A stretch of DNA of 64,000 nt from Roseovarius atlanticus (GCF_001441615.1 NZ_LAXJ01000003.1:310001-374000), one strand, 5' to 3'. Shown: positions 44,087 to 52,790, counted from the stretch's first letter. Numbers and translations: made by a program. Notes: a model not told the origin generated them from the letters alone.

Positions 44087-45733
44087 TTACATATTGGGAT
44101 AGTTCGGCCCGTCGCCGCCCTGCGGCGTGGTCCAGTTGATGTTCTGGGCCGGGTCCTTGATGTCGCAGGTCTTGCAGTGGACGCAGTTCTGGAAGTTGAT
44201 GACGAACTGCTGCTCGCCGTCCTTTTCCACGAACTCGTACACCCCTGCCGGGCAGTAGCGGGCGGAGGGGCCGGCGTATTTGGGCAGGTTCACCTCGACC
44301 GGGATCTTGGGGTCCTTCAGCTTGAGGTGGGCAGGCTGGCTTTCCTCGTGGTTGGTCATCGAAAAGCTGACATTGGTCAGCCGGTCGAAACTGAGCTTGC
44401 CGTCGGGTTTCGGGTAGTCGATTTCGGCGTGCTTGCTGGCCGGTTCGGTCGCCTCGGCGTCGTTCTTGCCGTGGCCCAGCGTGCCGAAAAAGGAAAAGCC
44501 CAGCGTGTTGGTCCACATGTCGAGGCCGCCGAGCGTGAGCGACGCGGTGAGACCGTACTTGGACCACAAAGGTTTGACGTTGCGGACCTTTTTCAGGTCG
44601 GCGCCGATGGCGCCATTGCGGACTTCGCTCTCGTAGTTCGACAGCTCGTCGCTGGCGCGGCCGGCCTCGATGGCTTCGTGCGCGGCCTCGGCCGCGGCCT
44701 TGCCCGACAGCATGGCGTTGTGGTTGCCCTTGATGCGCGGCACGTTGACCATGCCGACCGAGCAGCCCAGCAGGGCGACGCCGGGGGCGACCATCTTGGG
44801 CATGGACTGGTACCCGCCCTCGGAAATGGCGCGGGCGCCATAGGCCACGCGCTTGCCGCCTTTCAGCAGGTCGGCCACCACCGGGTGATGCTTGAACCGC
44901 TGGAATTCCATGTAGGGGTAAAGGTGCGGGTTGCGGTAGTTCAGGTGCACCACGAAGCCCACATAGACCTGATTGTTGTCGAGGTGATAGATGAACGACC
45001 CGCCGCCCGCGTTCTTGCCCAGGGGCCAGCCCATCGTGTGGGTCACGGTGCCCTCGCGGTGCTTTTCCGGGTCGATTTCCCAGATTTCCTTCATCCCGAG
45101 GCCGTATTTCTGCGGCTCCTTGCCTTTTGAGAGGTCATATTTCGCGATGACCTCCTTGGAGAGCGAGCCGCGCACGCCCTCTGACAGGAACACGTATTTG
45201 CCGTGCAGTTCCATGCCGGGCTCGTAGCCGGGGCCGGGGGTGCCGTCTGGATTCTTGCCGAATTCGCCCGCGACGACGCCTTTGACCTCGCCGTTTTCGC
45301 CATAGACGATCTCCGAGCAGGCCATGCCCGGGAAGATCTCGACGCCCAGCGCCTCGGCCTGTTCGGCCATCCAGCGACAGACATTGCCCATGCTGACGAT
45401 ATAGTTGCCGTGGTTGTTCATCAGCGGCGGCATGGGGAAGTTGGGGATGCGGACCTTGCCCGCCTCACCAAGCATGTAAAAGTTGTCTTCTTTCACCGGC
45501 ACGTTCAGCGGCGCGCCCTTTTCCTTCCAGTCGGGGATCAGCGCATCGAGGCCGCAGGGATCGAGCACCGCGCCCGACAGGATGTGCGCGCCCACCTCGG
45601 AGCCTTTTTCCAGCACGACGACCTCGCGCTCGGGGTCGAGCTGTTTCAGGCGGATCGCGGCGCTGAGGCCCGCGGGCCCCGCACCGACGATCACGACGTC
45701 GTATTCCATGGCTTCGCGTTCGACTTGGGTCAT
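44087..45733 (-). CDS. Electron-transfer flavoprotein-ubiquinone oxidoreductase
   Basis: 548 aa. The FAD motif VVIVGAGPAGLSAAIRL (residues 13-29), the membrane/ubiquinone region and the C-terminal 4Fe-4S ferredoxin domain (RYCPAGVYE, then NCVHCKTCDIKDP) are complete. It passes electrons from reduced ETF to ubiquinone at the inner membrane. It can be the electron exit for the dimethylglycine/sarcosine dehydrogenases at 6.8 and 13.1 kb, and for acyl-CoA dehydrogenases. AGGAGAGG precedes ATG 45733. Confidence 0.96.
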   Translation of the reverse strand: MTQVEREAMEYDVVIVGAGPAGLSAAIRLKQLDPEREVVVLEKGSEVGAHILSGAVLDPCGLDALIPDWKEKGAPLNVPVKEDNFYMLGEAGKVRIPNFPMPPLMNNHGNYIVSMGNVCRWMAEQAEALGVEIFPGMACSEIVYGENGEVKGVVAGEFGKNPDGTPGPGYEPGMELHGKYVFLSEGVRGSLSKEVIAKYDLSKGKEPQKYGLGMKEIWEIDPEKHREGTVTHTMGWPLGKNAGGGSFIYHLDNNQVYVGFVVHLNYRNPHLYPYMEFQRFKHHPVVADLLKGGKRVAYGARAISEGGYQSMPKMVAPGVALLGCSVGMVNVPRIKGNHNAMLSGKAAAEAAHEAIEAGRASDELSNYESEVRNGAIGADLKKVRNVKPLWSKYGLTASLTLGGLDMWTNTLGFSFFGTLGHGKNDAEATEPASKHAEIDYPKPDGKLSFDRLTNVSFSMTNHEESQPAHLKLKDPKIPVEVNLPKYAGPSARYCPAGVYEFVEKDGEQQFVINFQNCVHCKTCDIKDPAQNINWTTPQGGDGPNYPNM

Positions 45734-46016
45734 CTTGGTCCTCTCCTGGTCGTCCGGCGCGTGGCCGGCCCGCGTAAGAAACTTCGCAACTGGTTATCGC
45801 GCGGGGTTGCGCAAGGTCAATTCGAACACGACGTAACAGACGGTCAAAAGCGTCAAAAAGGCGCAAGTTTCGGCGCGATTGCGCGGGCGGCGGTCAGGAC
45901 CCACTTGCATTGGCGGGGAAGGTCGGGTCAATCTGTCGCGCACGTGTTGAGAAGGGAACGGGGTCGCGCAAGGGCGGCCCCTTGGTGATACTAGGGACAG
46001 CAAAGAAGGACAGGTC

Positions 46017-46487
46017 ATGGAAAAGATCCCGATGACGCAGGACGGTTTCGACGCGTTGAACGCGGAATTGAAACAGCTGAAATCCGTCGAGCGCCCCGCC
46101 ATCATCCGGGCCATCTCGGAGGCGCGCGAGCATGGCGACCTGTCGGAGAATGCCGAGTATCATTCGGCCAAGGAAAAGCAGTCCTTCATCGAGGGCCGCA
46201 TCAAGGAGCTGGAAGGTGCGATCAGCCTGGCGGAGGTGATCGACCCCAAGAAACTCTCGGGTCCGATCAAGTTCGGCGCGACGGTGACGCTGGTGGACGA
46301 GGATACGGACGACGAAAAGTCGTACCAGATCGTGGGTGAATACGAGGCCAATATCGAGAAGGGCCTGTTGAACGTAAAATCGCCGATTGCGCGGGCGTTG
46401 ATTGGCAAGGAGGAGGGCGATAGCGTAGAAGTGCGCACGCCCGGTGGCGACAAGTCCTACGAAGTTCTGAAGGTCGAATATATCTGA
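46017..46487 (+). CDS. greA: Transcription elongation factor GreA
   Basis: 156 aa. The N-terminal coiled-coil finger ([20 protein letters not shown]) ends in the acidic tip with DLSENAEYH, which stimulates RNA cleavage in backtracked polymerase. The C-terminal FKBP-like domain is intact ([14 protein letters not shown]). It stands alone, 283 bases after the divergent ETF-QO gene. Confidence 0.96.
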   Translation: MEKIPMTQDGFDALNAELKQLKSVERPAIIRAISEAREHGDLSENAEYHSAKEKQSFIEGRIKELEGAISLAEVIDPKKLSGPIKFGATVTLVDEDTDDEKSYQIVGEYEANIEKGLLNVKSPIARALIGKEEGDSVEVRTPGGDKSYEVLKVEYI

Positions 46488-46498
46488 CCCGGCCTTGC

Positions 46499-46525
46499 CA
46501 GGTTCACCGCTAATCAGGTTCACCG
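46499..46525 (+). repeat. 11-bp direct repeat before the membrane protein gene
   Basis: CAGGTTCACCG occurs at 46499-46509 and again at 46515-46525, a 16-base period, ending exactly at the ATG of the next gene. Possibly a replication-slippage product or a binding site; no better evidence. Confidence 0.5.
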
Positions 46526-47542
46526 ATGACCGACCGACCGCAAGCCCCACAGACCCCGCTGGGCGTCTATGACCGGCCCCGCAAGGACAGGGTCACGGGC
46601 GTCGAGGTGGTAGCATTGGTTCTGACGATCCTGTGGCTTGGCGGGACGGCTGTGTTCTTTCTGGTGCTGGAGCCGATGGGCATGTTCTCCAACTCCGGCG
46701 GGGCGCTGCAGTTCGTGGTGATCCTGCTGGCGATCTTCATGCCGGTGGCGATGATCTGGGTGGCGGCGACGGCGGCACGATCGAGCAAGGTGATGCGCGA
46801 GGAAAGCCGGCGTCTGCAAACCGCCATCGACGCGATCCGCCAGGCCTATGTGGCGCAAAGCCAGGCCGCGCACGAGGTGGCGCAGCCGTCGGTTGCCAAA
46901 AAGCTGGAAGAGATCGCGGCGGCGCAGCGCAAGACCGAGACGGCACTGGCGACTTTTTCGACCGTGCGGCAGGCCACTGCCCCGCGTCCCGCGCCGGTGG
47001 CGGCCCCGGCGGAGGCCGGGACCGACCAGGTGGCGCTGCCCCTTGGCACCCCGCCCGAGGACATGGCCCCGCCGCTGGCCACGGCGGACTTCATCAGGGC
47101 GCTGAATTTCCCGGAAACCGCCGAGGACAAGGAAGGGTTTGCCGCGCTGCGCCGGGCGCTGAAGGTCCGGCAGAGCGCGCAGCTGATCCAGGCCAGCCAG
47201 GACGTGCTGACACTGTTGTCGCAGGACGGCATATACATGGACGATCTGCGCCCCGACATGGCCCGCCCCGAGGTGTGGCGCCGCTTTGCCGCCGGAGAAC
47301 GGGGCCGGGCCGTGGCGGCGCTGGGCGGCGTGCGGGACCGGTCGTCGCTGGCGCTGACGGCGGCGCGGATGAAGCAGGACACGATCTTTCGCGATGCGGC
47401 ACATCATTTCCTGCGGATTTTCGACCGCACCATAAGCCAGTTCGCGGAAACCGCAACGGATGCCGAAATGTCCGAGATGTCGGACACGCGCACGGCGCGG
47501 GCCTTCATGCTGGTGGGGCGCGTGGCGGGCACGTTCGACTGA
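46526..47542 (+). CDS. Membrane protein of unknown function with cytoplasmic coiled coil
   Basis: 338 aa. Two membrane helices (residues about 26-50 and 60-84) are followed by a helical stretch (90-150), a Pro/Ala-rich linker (about 152-190) and a helical C-terminal domain of about 145 residues (ADFIRALNFPETAEDKEGF onward). No family is recognised. The shape suggests a membrane-anchored scaffold. It follows greA by 38 bases and precedes uspA by 74 bases. Confidence 0.8.
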   Translation: MTDRPQAPQTPLGVYDRPRKDRVTGVEVVALVLTILWLGGTAVFFLVLEPMGMFSNSGGALQFVVILLAIFMPVAMIWVAATAARSSKVMREESRRLQTAIDAIRQAYVAQSQAAHEVAQPSVAKKLEEIAAAQRKTETALATFSTVRQATAPRPAPVAAPAEAGTDQVALPLGTPPEDMAPPLATADFIRALNFPETAEDKEGFAALRRALKVRQSAQLIQASQDVLTLLSQDGIYMDDLRPDMARPEVWRRFAAGERGRAVAALGGVRDRSSLALTAARMKQDTIFRDAAHHFLRIFDRTISQFAETATDAEMSEMSDTRTARAFMLVGRVAGTFD

Positions 47543-47616
47543 GATTGCCGGAACTCGGCTGTTGCCCGACACCCCGGAACCCGTCAATATGAGTGCCGCA
47601 AGATGAAGGGAAAACC

Positions 47617-48072
47617 ATGCGCAAGTTTCTGGTGGTGCTGGATGACAGCCGCGAATGCCTGAACGCCATGCGGTTCGCCGCCATGCGCGCCAAGAACACG
47701 CAGGCCGGGGTCGAGATCCTGGCGGTGATTCCGCCCGAGGAGTTCAACCATTGGATCGGCGTGGGCGACATCATGCGCGAGGAGGCCCGCGAGCGGATCC
47801 ACGCGCATTTCGAGGTCTTCGCCAAGTGGATGCGCGACAAGCAGGGCATCGACCCGGAACTGGTGATCCGCGAAGGCGAGCCGGTGTCCGAGATCATGGC
47901 GCAGGTCAATGAGGACACCGAGATCGGCGTGCTGGTGCTGGGCGCCAGCGCCGACAAGAAGGGGCCGGGGCCGCTGGTGTCGCAATTGTCCAAGAACTCG
48001 GGCGGGTTGCCCATCCCGATCACCATCGTGCCGGGCGATCTGAGCAAGGAAAGGCTGGAGGCGATAACCTGA
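47617..48072 (+). CDS. Universal stress protein, UspA family
   Basis: 151 aa, one Usp domain. KFLVVLDDSREC at the N-terminus and LVLGASADKKGPGP near residue 110 form the nucleotide-binding frame; the glycine loop GASADKKGPGPLV departs from the classical G2xG9xG(S/T), so ATP binding is doubtful. AAGGGA precedes ATG 47617. It lies directly before the Irr-box/nfuA region. Confidence 0.85.
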   Translation: MRKFLVVLDDSRECLNAMRFAAMRAKNTQAGVEILAVIPPEEFNHWIGVGDIMREEARERIHAHFEVFAKWMRDKQGIDPELVIREGEPVSEIMAQVNEDTEIGVLVLGASADKKGPGPLVSQLSKNSGGLPIPITIVPGDLSKERLEAIT

Positions 48073-48090
48073 GCCGCCGCCGCAGCAGAA

Positions 48091-48107
48091 TTTAGAATCG
48101 TTCCAAA
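48091..48107. promoter_or_regulatory. Candidate Irr (ICE) box upstream of nfuA
   Basis: TTTAGAA-TCG-TTCCAAA matches the Irr-box consensus of alphaproteobacteria (TTTAGAA-N3-TTCTAAA, from memory) with a single mismatch. It abuts the likely -35 element at 48110. Irr binding here would repress Fe-S assembly gene nfuA when heme or iron is scarce, in line with known Irr targets. Confidence 0.65.
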
Positions 48108-48109
48108 CC

Positions 48110-48138
48110 TTGACAGGGCGAGCGCCCCTGCGCATATC
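48110..48138 (+). promoter_or_regulatory. Putative sigma-70 promoter of nfuA
   Basis: A perfect -35 TTGACA at 48110-48115, 17 bases of spacer and a CATATC -10-like element at 48133-48138, about 30 bases before the nfuA ATG. The candidate Irr box lies immediately upstream. Confidence 0.55.
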
Positions 48139-48166
48139 TTGACCAACAGTTTCGAAAGGGCGCGCA

Positions 48167-48727
48167 ATGTTCATCCAGACAGAATCGACCCCAAATCCAG
48201 CCACGCTGAAGTTCCTGCCGGGCCAGACCGTGCTGGAAACGGGAACGGCGGATTTTCCATCGGCGGAGGGTGCTGACAAGTCGCCCCTTGCCGCGCGCGT
48301 GTTCGGTGTGGACGGCGTGACAGGCGTGTTTCTGGGCAACGATTTCGTCACCGTCACCAAACAGGACGCAGTGGAATGGGACCATGTGAAGCCCGCGATC
48401 CTGGGCGCGATCATGGAGCATTTCCAGTCGGGTCAGCCGGTGATGACGGGCGAGGCCGCCGAATCGGGCCACGCCGCCAGCGAAGGTGAGAACTCGGAAG
48501 TGATCGACCAGATCAAGCAGCTCCTGGATACGCGGGTGCGACCGGCGGTGGCGCAGGATGGCGGCGACATCACGTTTCACGGCTTCGAGCGTGGCGTCGT
48601 GTATCTGCACATGCAAGGGGCCTGCGCGGGCTGTCCGTCTTCGACCATCACGCTGAAGATGGGCATCGAGAACCTGCTGCGCCACTACATCCCTGAAGTG
48701 ACCGAGGTGCGCCCTGTCGGCGTCTGA
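48167..48727 (+). CDS. nfuA: NifU-like Fe-S cluster carrier (NfuA)
   Basis: 186 aa. The N-terminal Nfu_N domain (ESTPNPATLKFLPGQ, then DFVTVTK) is joined to a C-terminal NifU domain with the cluster-binding CAGCPSS motif (Cys about 152 and 155). It carries 4Fe-4S clusters to targets. It begins the nfuA-tsaB-rimI unit and has a candidate Irr box upstream. Confidence 0.94.
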   Translation: MFIQTESTPNPATLKFLPGQTVLETGTADFPSAEGADKSPLAARVFGVDGVTGVFLGNDFVTVTKQDAVEWDHVKPAILGAIMEHFQSGQPVMTGEAAESGHAASEGENSEVIDQIKQLLDTRVRPAVAQDGGDITFHGFERGVVYLHMQGACAGCPSSTITLKMGIENLLRHYIPEVTEVRPVGV

Positions 48728-48734
48728 GACGCTC

Positions 48735-49397
48735 GTGACAGACGCATCGCTGATCCTGTCCTTTGACACCTCCGGCCCATGGCTGGAGGTGCTGCTGCTT
48801 TCACGGCAGGAGGTTCTGTCGCAACATTCGTCCGATATGGCCAAGGGACAGGCGGAGGCGCTTTTCCCGGCGCTGGAAGACGTGCTTTCGTCAGCCGGTG
48901 CGGAATGGGCGAACCTCGACGCGATCGGCGTGGGCACGGGGCCGGGCAATTTCACGGGCATTCGCATATCGGTTTCGGCGGCGCGGGGTCTTGCGCTGGC
49001 GCTTGATATCCCGGCGGTGGGCGTGAGCATCCTGGAGGCGGTGGCCTTCGGGCAGGACGGTCCGGTGCTGGCCACGCGGGATGCGCCGCTGGGGCAGTTA
49101 TATGTGCAGGGGTTCGGAACCAGGCGGCCTGTCGCGCCGGCCCTTCTGACGATGGATGCAATCGACCCGGCGCTTGGTGAGCCAGGGCTGGTCTGTGTCG
49201 GCCCGGCGGCAGAGGCGGTGGCCGAACGGATCGGCGCCACTGCGGTCGCGCCGAAACATGCCACCGCATCCGCCATCGCCCGAATCGCCGCGAAGCGGAT
49301 GAGCGGCGAGATCGCCGCGCCTGCGCCGCTCTATCTGAAACCGGCGGATGCCGCGCCGTCGCGCGAGGCGCCCCCGGTCATCCTTGATGACGCCTGA
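48735..49397 (+). CDS. tsaB: tRNA threonylcarbamoyladenosine biosynthesis protein TsaB
   Basis: 220 aa starting at GTG 48735, seven bases after nfuA. The N-terminal ILSFDTSGPWLEV and the GTGPGNFTGIRISVSAARGL block are the TsaB/YeaZ signature of the ASKHA fold. It is the partner of TsaD in t6A37 formation. Its 3' end overlaps rimI by 11 bases. Confidence 0.94.
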   Translation: MTDASLILSFDTSGPWLEVLLLSRQEVLSQHSSDMAKGQAEALFPALEDVLSSAGAEWANLDAIGVGTGPGNFTGIRISVSAARGLALALDIPAVGVSILEAVAFGQDGPVLATRDAPLGQLYVQGFGTRRPVAPALLTMDAIDPALGEPGLVCVGPAAEAVAERIGATAVAPKHATASAIARIAAKRMSGEIAAPAPLYLKPADAAPSREAPPVILDDA

Positions 49398-49803
49398 GAC
49401 GCTGGCCGCGCTGCACGGCCGCGCCTTTGCGGGACAGGGTCGTGGATGGAGCGCGGCAGAGTTTCGCGACCTTCTGGAGCGCCCGCATATCTTTGTCACC
49501 GGTGACGACAAGGGTTTTGCCATGGGCCAGGCGGTGGCGGGCGAAGCCGAACTTCTGACCCTTGCGACCGATCCGCACGTACGCCGCGAAGGGCGCGGTC
49601 GCGCCTGCCTGCGAGCTTTCGAGGCCGAGGCGCGGGCGCGCGGCGCTGAACGGTTGTTCCTTGAGGTCGCGGCGGATAACGCGGCGGCGCTGGCGCTGTA
49701 CCTTTCGGAAGGCTTCGCCGAGTTGGCGCGGCGCAAGCGGTACTACGCCCGGCCCGAGGGTGGCCCGGTCGATGCGCTGGTGCTGGAAAAACTCTTGTCC
49801 TGA
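49387..49803 (+). CDS. rimI: Ribosomal-protein-S18-alanine N-acetyltransferase-like (RimI)
   Basis: 138 aa GNAT protein. LLTLATDPHVRREGRGRACL is the acetyl-CoA loop, and LEVAADNAAALALYLSEGF the second motif. The tsaB-rimI pairing is widespread and supports RimI, although the true protein substrate is often not S18. ATG 49387 lies inside tsaB. Confidence 0.9.
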   Translation: MTPETLAALHGRAFAGQGRGWSAAEFRDLLERPHIFVTGDDKGFAMGQAVAGEAELLTLATDPHVRREGRGRACLRAFEAEARARGAERLFLEVAADNAAALALYLSEGFAELARRKRYYARPEGGPVDALVLEKLLS

Positions 49804-49809
49804 GGCGTT

Positions 49810-51165
49810 TCAGATCGCAGGGCTGTGGCCGGCGCGGCTGAGGTCGTAGGTGTCGAGACTGCGGGCGATCATGCGGGTTAGGGGGCGCGCCGCGGGAGGA
49901 ATGAACAGACCTTCGTTGCTGAGATCGAGCAGTCCTTCGAAGGCGCGCGCCGTCGGCTCCAGCATCTGGCGCACGGCTAGGCGCGACATGCTGAAGGTTT
50001 CGCAGATCTCGCCCGCGTCGATGCGAAAATCGCACATGACGGCCTCGATCAGACGGGAGCGCAGAAGATCCTGCCCTTTGAAGACATGTCCCCGGCTGGT
50101 CGAGAAGCGGCCCTCGCGGATGGCGCCGGTATGGGCGCCGGTGGCGGGGGCATTCTGGGCATAGCCTTGCGGGAAGCGCGAGATCGACGAGGCCCCCAGA
50201 CCCACGAGCACCTCTGACGTATCGTCGGTATAGCCCTGAAAGTTGCGGCGCAGGCGGCCCAGTCTTTTCGCGATGCTGAGCCCGTCCTCGGGCGTGGCGA
50301 AATGGTCTATGCCGATTTCTTTGTAGCCGTCCCAGACGAAGAGGCGGCGGGCGGATTCGAAGAGCTCCAGCCGTTCCTCGGGCGTGGGCAGCGCGTCGGA
50401 CGGGATAAGCTGCTGCCGCTTGGCCATCCAGGGCACGTGGGCATAGCCGTAAAGCGCCACGCGGTCGGGGGTGAGCGACAGGAGCTTTTGCACGCTTTCA
50501 ACCATGCGCGCCTTGGTCTGGTGCGGCAGGCCATAGAGGATGTCGGCGTTGAGGCTGCGCACGCCGGCGGCGCGCAGAGCGTCGATCGTGTCGCGGGTGA
50601 TGTCGAAGGTCTGGATACGGCCGATGGCCTGCTGGATCACGTCGTCGAAATCCTGCACGCCCACGGAGGCGCGGTTCATGCCCGCGGCGGCGAGCGCCTC
50701 GATCCGGGGGGCGTCGATCTCGTTCGGGTCGATCTCGACCGAGAATTCGGTGTCGTCGCCGAACGGCACGGCGTCGCGCACGGCGTTGGCGAGGTCGGTG
50801 ATCAGGTCGGCCGACAGCAGCGTCGGCGTGCCGCCGCCCCAGTGCAGGCGCGACAGGGTGACGCCGTCGGGCAGCGTGCTTTTGAGAAGTGCCAGTTCGG
50901 CCTTGAGCATCTCGACATAGGCGGCGACGGGCGAGAGCGACTTGGTGCCTTGTGTCCGGCAGGCGCAGAACCAGCACAACCTGCGGCAGAAAGGCACATG
51001 CAGGTAAAGCGAGATTGCACTGCCCGGTGCGATATTGGAGATCCAGTTCCGCATGGTCGACGGCCCGACGGATTCGGAAAAATGCGGGGCCGTGGGATAG
51101 CTTGTGTAACGCGGTACATTCGCGTCGAACAGGCCCAGTCTGCGGAGTTGTTCTCGGTCAATCAT
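49810..51165 (-). CDS. hemN: Oxygen-independent coproporphyrinogen III dehydrogenase
   Basis: 451 aa radical-SAM enzyme. The cluster motif FCRRLCWFCAC (CxxxCxxC) follows LYLHVPF, and the N-terminal VPRYTSYPTAPHF is diagnostic of HemN rather than HemW. It decarboxylates coproporphyrinogen III in the absence of oxygen. ATG 51165 is chosen because the conserved N-terminus starts there. An FNR-type site 34 bases upstream is shared with fnrL. Confidence 0.95.
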   Translation of the reverse strand: MIDREQLRRLGLFDANVPRYTSYPTAPHFSESVGPSTMRNWISNIAPGSAISLYLHVPFCRRLCWFCACRTQGTKSLSPVAAYVEMLKAELALLKSTLPDGVTLSRLHWGGGTPTLLSADLITDLANAVRDAVPFGDDTEFSVEIDPNEIDAPRIEALAAAGMNRASVGVQDFDDVIQQAIGRIQTFDITRDTIDALRAAGVRSLNADILYGLPHQTKARMVESVQKLLSLTPDRVALYGYAHVPWMAKRQQLIPSDALPTPEERLELFESARRLFVWDGYKEIGIDHFATPEDGLSIAKRLGRLRRNFQGYTDDTSEVLVGLGASSISRFPQGYAQNAPATGAHTGAIREGRFSTSRGHVFKGQDLLRSRLIEAVMCDFRIDAGEICETFSMSRLAVRQMLEPTARAFEGLLDLSNEGLFIPPAARPLTRMIARSLDTYDLSRAGHSPAI

Positions 51166-51198
51166 GCCGTTAGAATAGTCACAAGGAAGAGCGAAGCC

Positions 51199-51212
51199 TT
51201 GATGCAGATCAA
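51199..51212. promoter_or_regulatory. FNR-type site between hemN and fnrL
   Basis: Perfect TTGAT-GCAG-ATCAA. It lies in the 67-base gap between the divergent starts of hemN (51165) and fnrL (51233), so FnrL can act on hemN and on its own gene. Confidence 0.92.
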
Positions 51213-51232
51213 CTCGACCGAAAGTATTCTCG

Positions 51233-51979
51233 ATGCTCAAAGACGCACATGATCCGACCCCTCGTGAGTGCGGGGAATGTCCGATTCGACACCGGGCCGT
51301 GTGCGCGCGATGTGACGCGCAGGAGCTGGAGCAGCTGGACCAGATCAAGTATTACCGCAGCTTCGAGGCGGGACGGACACTGATCTGGGCAGGCGACCGG
51401 ATGGATTTCGTGGGCTCGGTCGTCTCGGGGATCGCGATGCTGACGCAGACGCTGGAGGACGGGCGCACGCAGATGGTGGGCCTGTTGTTGCCGAGCGATT
51501 TCGTGGGCCGTCCGGGGCGCGAGAAGGCGGCCTATAACGTGGTCGCGGTGAGCGACGTGGTGATGTGCTGTTTCCGTAAGCATCCTTTTGAAAACATGAT
51601 GGAAAAGACGCCGCATATCGGTCAGCGCCTGCTGGAGATGACGCTGGACGAGCTGGATGCGGCGCGGGAGTGGATGCTGCTTTTGGGGCGCAAGACGGCG
51701 CGGGAGAAGATCGCGTCCTTCCTGGCCATCCTGGGGCGGCGCAACGCGGTGCTGAACATGTCGAAAGCGGCGGGTCAGGTGGTGTTCGACCTGCCTCTGA
51801 CGCGCGAGGCGATGGCCGATTACCTGGGCCTGACCCTGGAGACGGTGAGCCGCCAGATCAGCGCGCTGAAGCGCGACCAGGTGATCCACCTGGAAGGCAA
51901 GCGGCACGTGACGGTGCCGGACTTCGACCGCTTGCTGGAAGAGGCGGGGGACGACAGCGACGGCGGGATGCTGGCCTGA
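51233..51979 (+). CDS. fnrL: Crp/Fnr-family oxygen-responsive regulator FnrL
   Basis: 248 aa. N-terminal cysteines Cys13, Cys16, Cys24 and Cys27 plus Cys112/Cys113 can supply the four ligands of the oxygen-labile 4Fe-4S cluster. The cyclic-nucleotide-binding fold is followed by an HTH whose recognition helix contains ETVSRQ, the E-SR pattern that reads TTGAT. It would activate micro-oxic genes; three matching sites lie in this region, including one before its own gene. Confidence 0.96.
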   Translation: MLKDAHDPTPRECGECPIRHRAVCARCDAQELEQLDQIKYYRSFEAGRTLIWAGDRMDFVGSVVSGIAMLTQTLEDGRTQMVGLLLPSDFVGRPGREKAAYNVVAVSDVVMCCFRKHPFENMMEKTPHIGQRLLEMTLDELDAAREWMLLLGRKTAREKIASFLAILGRRNAVLNMSKAAGQVVFDLPLTREAMADYLGLTLETVSRQISALKRDQVIHLEGKRHVTVPDFDRLLEEAGDDSDGGMLA

Positions 51980-52022
51980 GCCCGAGAATCGGGTCAATCC
52001 TTTGAATTCAAGAGAAATTCGA

Positions 52023-52043
52023 CGTCGGTATTGCGTCGGTATT
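52023..52043 (+). repeat. Tandem 10-bp direct repeat with 11-base period
   Basis: CGTCGGTATT occurs at 52023-52032 and 52034-52043. A perfect palindrome TTGAATTCAA is just upstream at 52002-52011. All lie in the 217-229 bases between fnrL and the hemerythrin-like gene, a plausible promoter region. The helical period suggests a binding site. Confidence 0.5.
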
Positions 52044-52128
52044 CAAGTGGTATCGCGACGGTGCGATTTTCCCGAATTGGCGGGTTTAACGGGGCGTTCG
52101 GGGATAATGTATCGTTAAGGCGCGGCGC

Positions 52129-52150
52129 GTGGGTTTTCACCCACCCTACG
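52129..52150. repeat. REP-like hairpin followed by CCTAC, copy 2
   Basis: A 6-bp stem (GTGGGT 52129-52134 with ACCCAC 52139-52144) and TTTC loop, followed by CCTACG. It matches the layout of the element at 17390-17412, with shared GTGGG, CCCAC and trailing CCTAC. Intergenic, upstream of the hemerythrin-like gene. Confidence 0.6.
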
Positions 52151-52208
52151 ATGCTACGATGCGCCCGACGGTCTTGACTTCGGGCAGGGAGGGGCTTTGT
52201 TACGCGGC

Positions 52209-52790
52209 ATGGCTGACCTCTCGACTTATTCGCTGGATGACCTCACCGTTGACGAAGCCTCGCGGCCACGGTCGCCGAGCGTGCCGGAGGCCACGGACAG
52301 GCACCGGCGGCAGGGCCGGCAGCTGGCGGCGATCCACCGGCACTACCTGATGGAGATGGCGCAGATCGGCGCGGTGCTGGCGCGGATCGAGGCGCGGGAC
52401 AGCCCGCCCGACGACCTGAGGCAGATCGTGCTGTCGCTGGACATGGCCGAGAATTTCCGCGTGTTCGGAACGCTGTGTGGGCGCGAGTGCCAGGTGTTGA
52501 AGTTCCATCACGACATCGAAAGCGCCGATATGTTCCCGCGAATCGAGGCCGCGGGCGGGGGAATGTTCCGGGAGGTCGTGGCGAAGCTGATGTCAGAGCA
52601 CGAGGTGGTCCACGAGTTGATCGTTCGTCTTGGGCGCGCGGCAGACAGGTTGGCGGAAGACCCCAGCGAGGAAAACTTTGCCCAGGCCGCCGCCACCTAC
52701 CGGAAGCTGGAAGAGGTCGTGCGCTCGCATTTCGGGTACGAGGAAACCGAGCTGGAAGAGGCCATCGGGTATTACCTCGGGACGATCTGA
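52209..52790 (+). CDS. Hemerythrin-like (HHE) domain protein
   Basis: 193 aa from ATG 52209; a TTG at 52197 has a better ribosome-binding site (GGGAGGGG) and may be the true start. Di-iron ligand candidates are His43 or His45, His100/His101 with Glu104 (FHHDIESADMFP), His131 and His135 (EHEVVHEL), and His174 with Glu178 (HFGYEETE). The pattern fits HHE cation-binding domains that sense or store oxygen or nitric oxide. It sits between fnrL and the cbb3 oxidase genes, fitting an oxygen-related role. Confidence 0.82.
   Translation: MADLSTYSLDDLTVDEASRPRSPSVPEATDRHRRQGRQLAAIHRHYLMEMAQIGAVLARIEARDSPPDDLRQIVLSLDMAENFRVFGTLCGRECQVLKFHHDIESADMFPRIEAAGGGMFREVVAKLMSEHEVVHELIVRLGRAADRLAEDPSEENFAQAAATYRKLEEVVRSHFGYEETELEEAIGYYLGTI

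Noticed and set aside
52002..52011. TTGAATTCAA as an FNR site before the hemerythrin-like gene
   Set aside because: It lacks the TTGAT-N4-ATCAA spacing, so it is kept only as a palindrome of unknown meaning.
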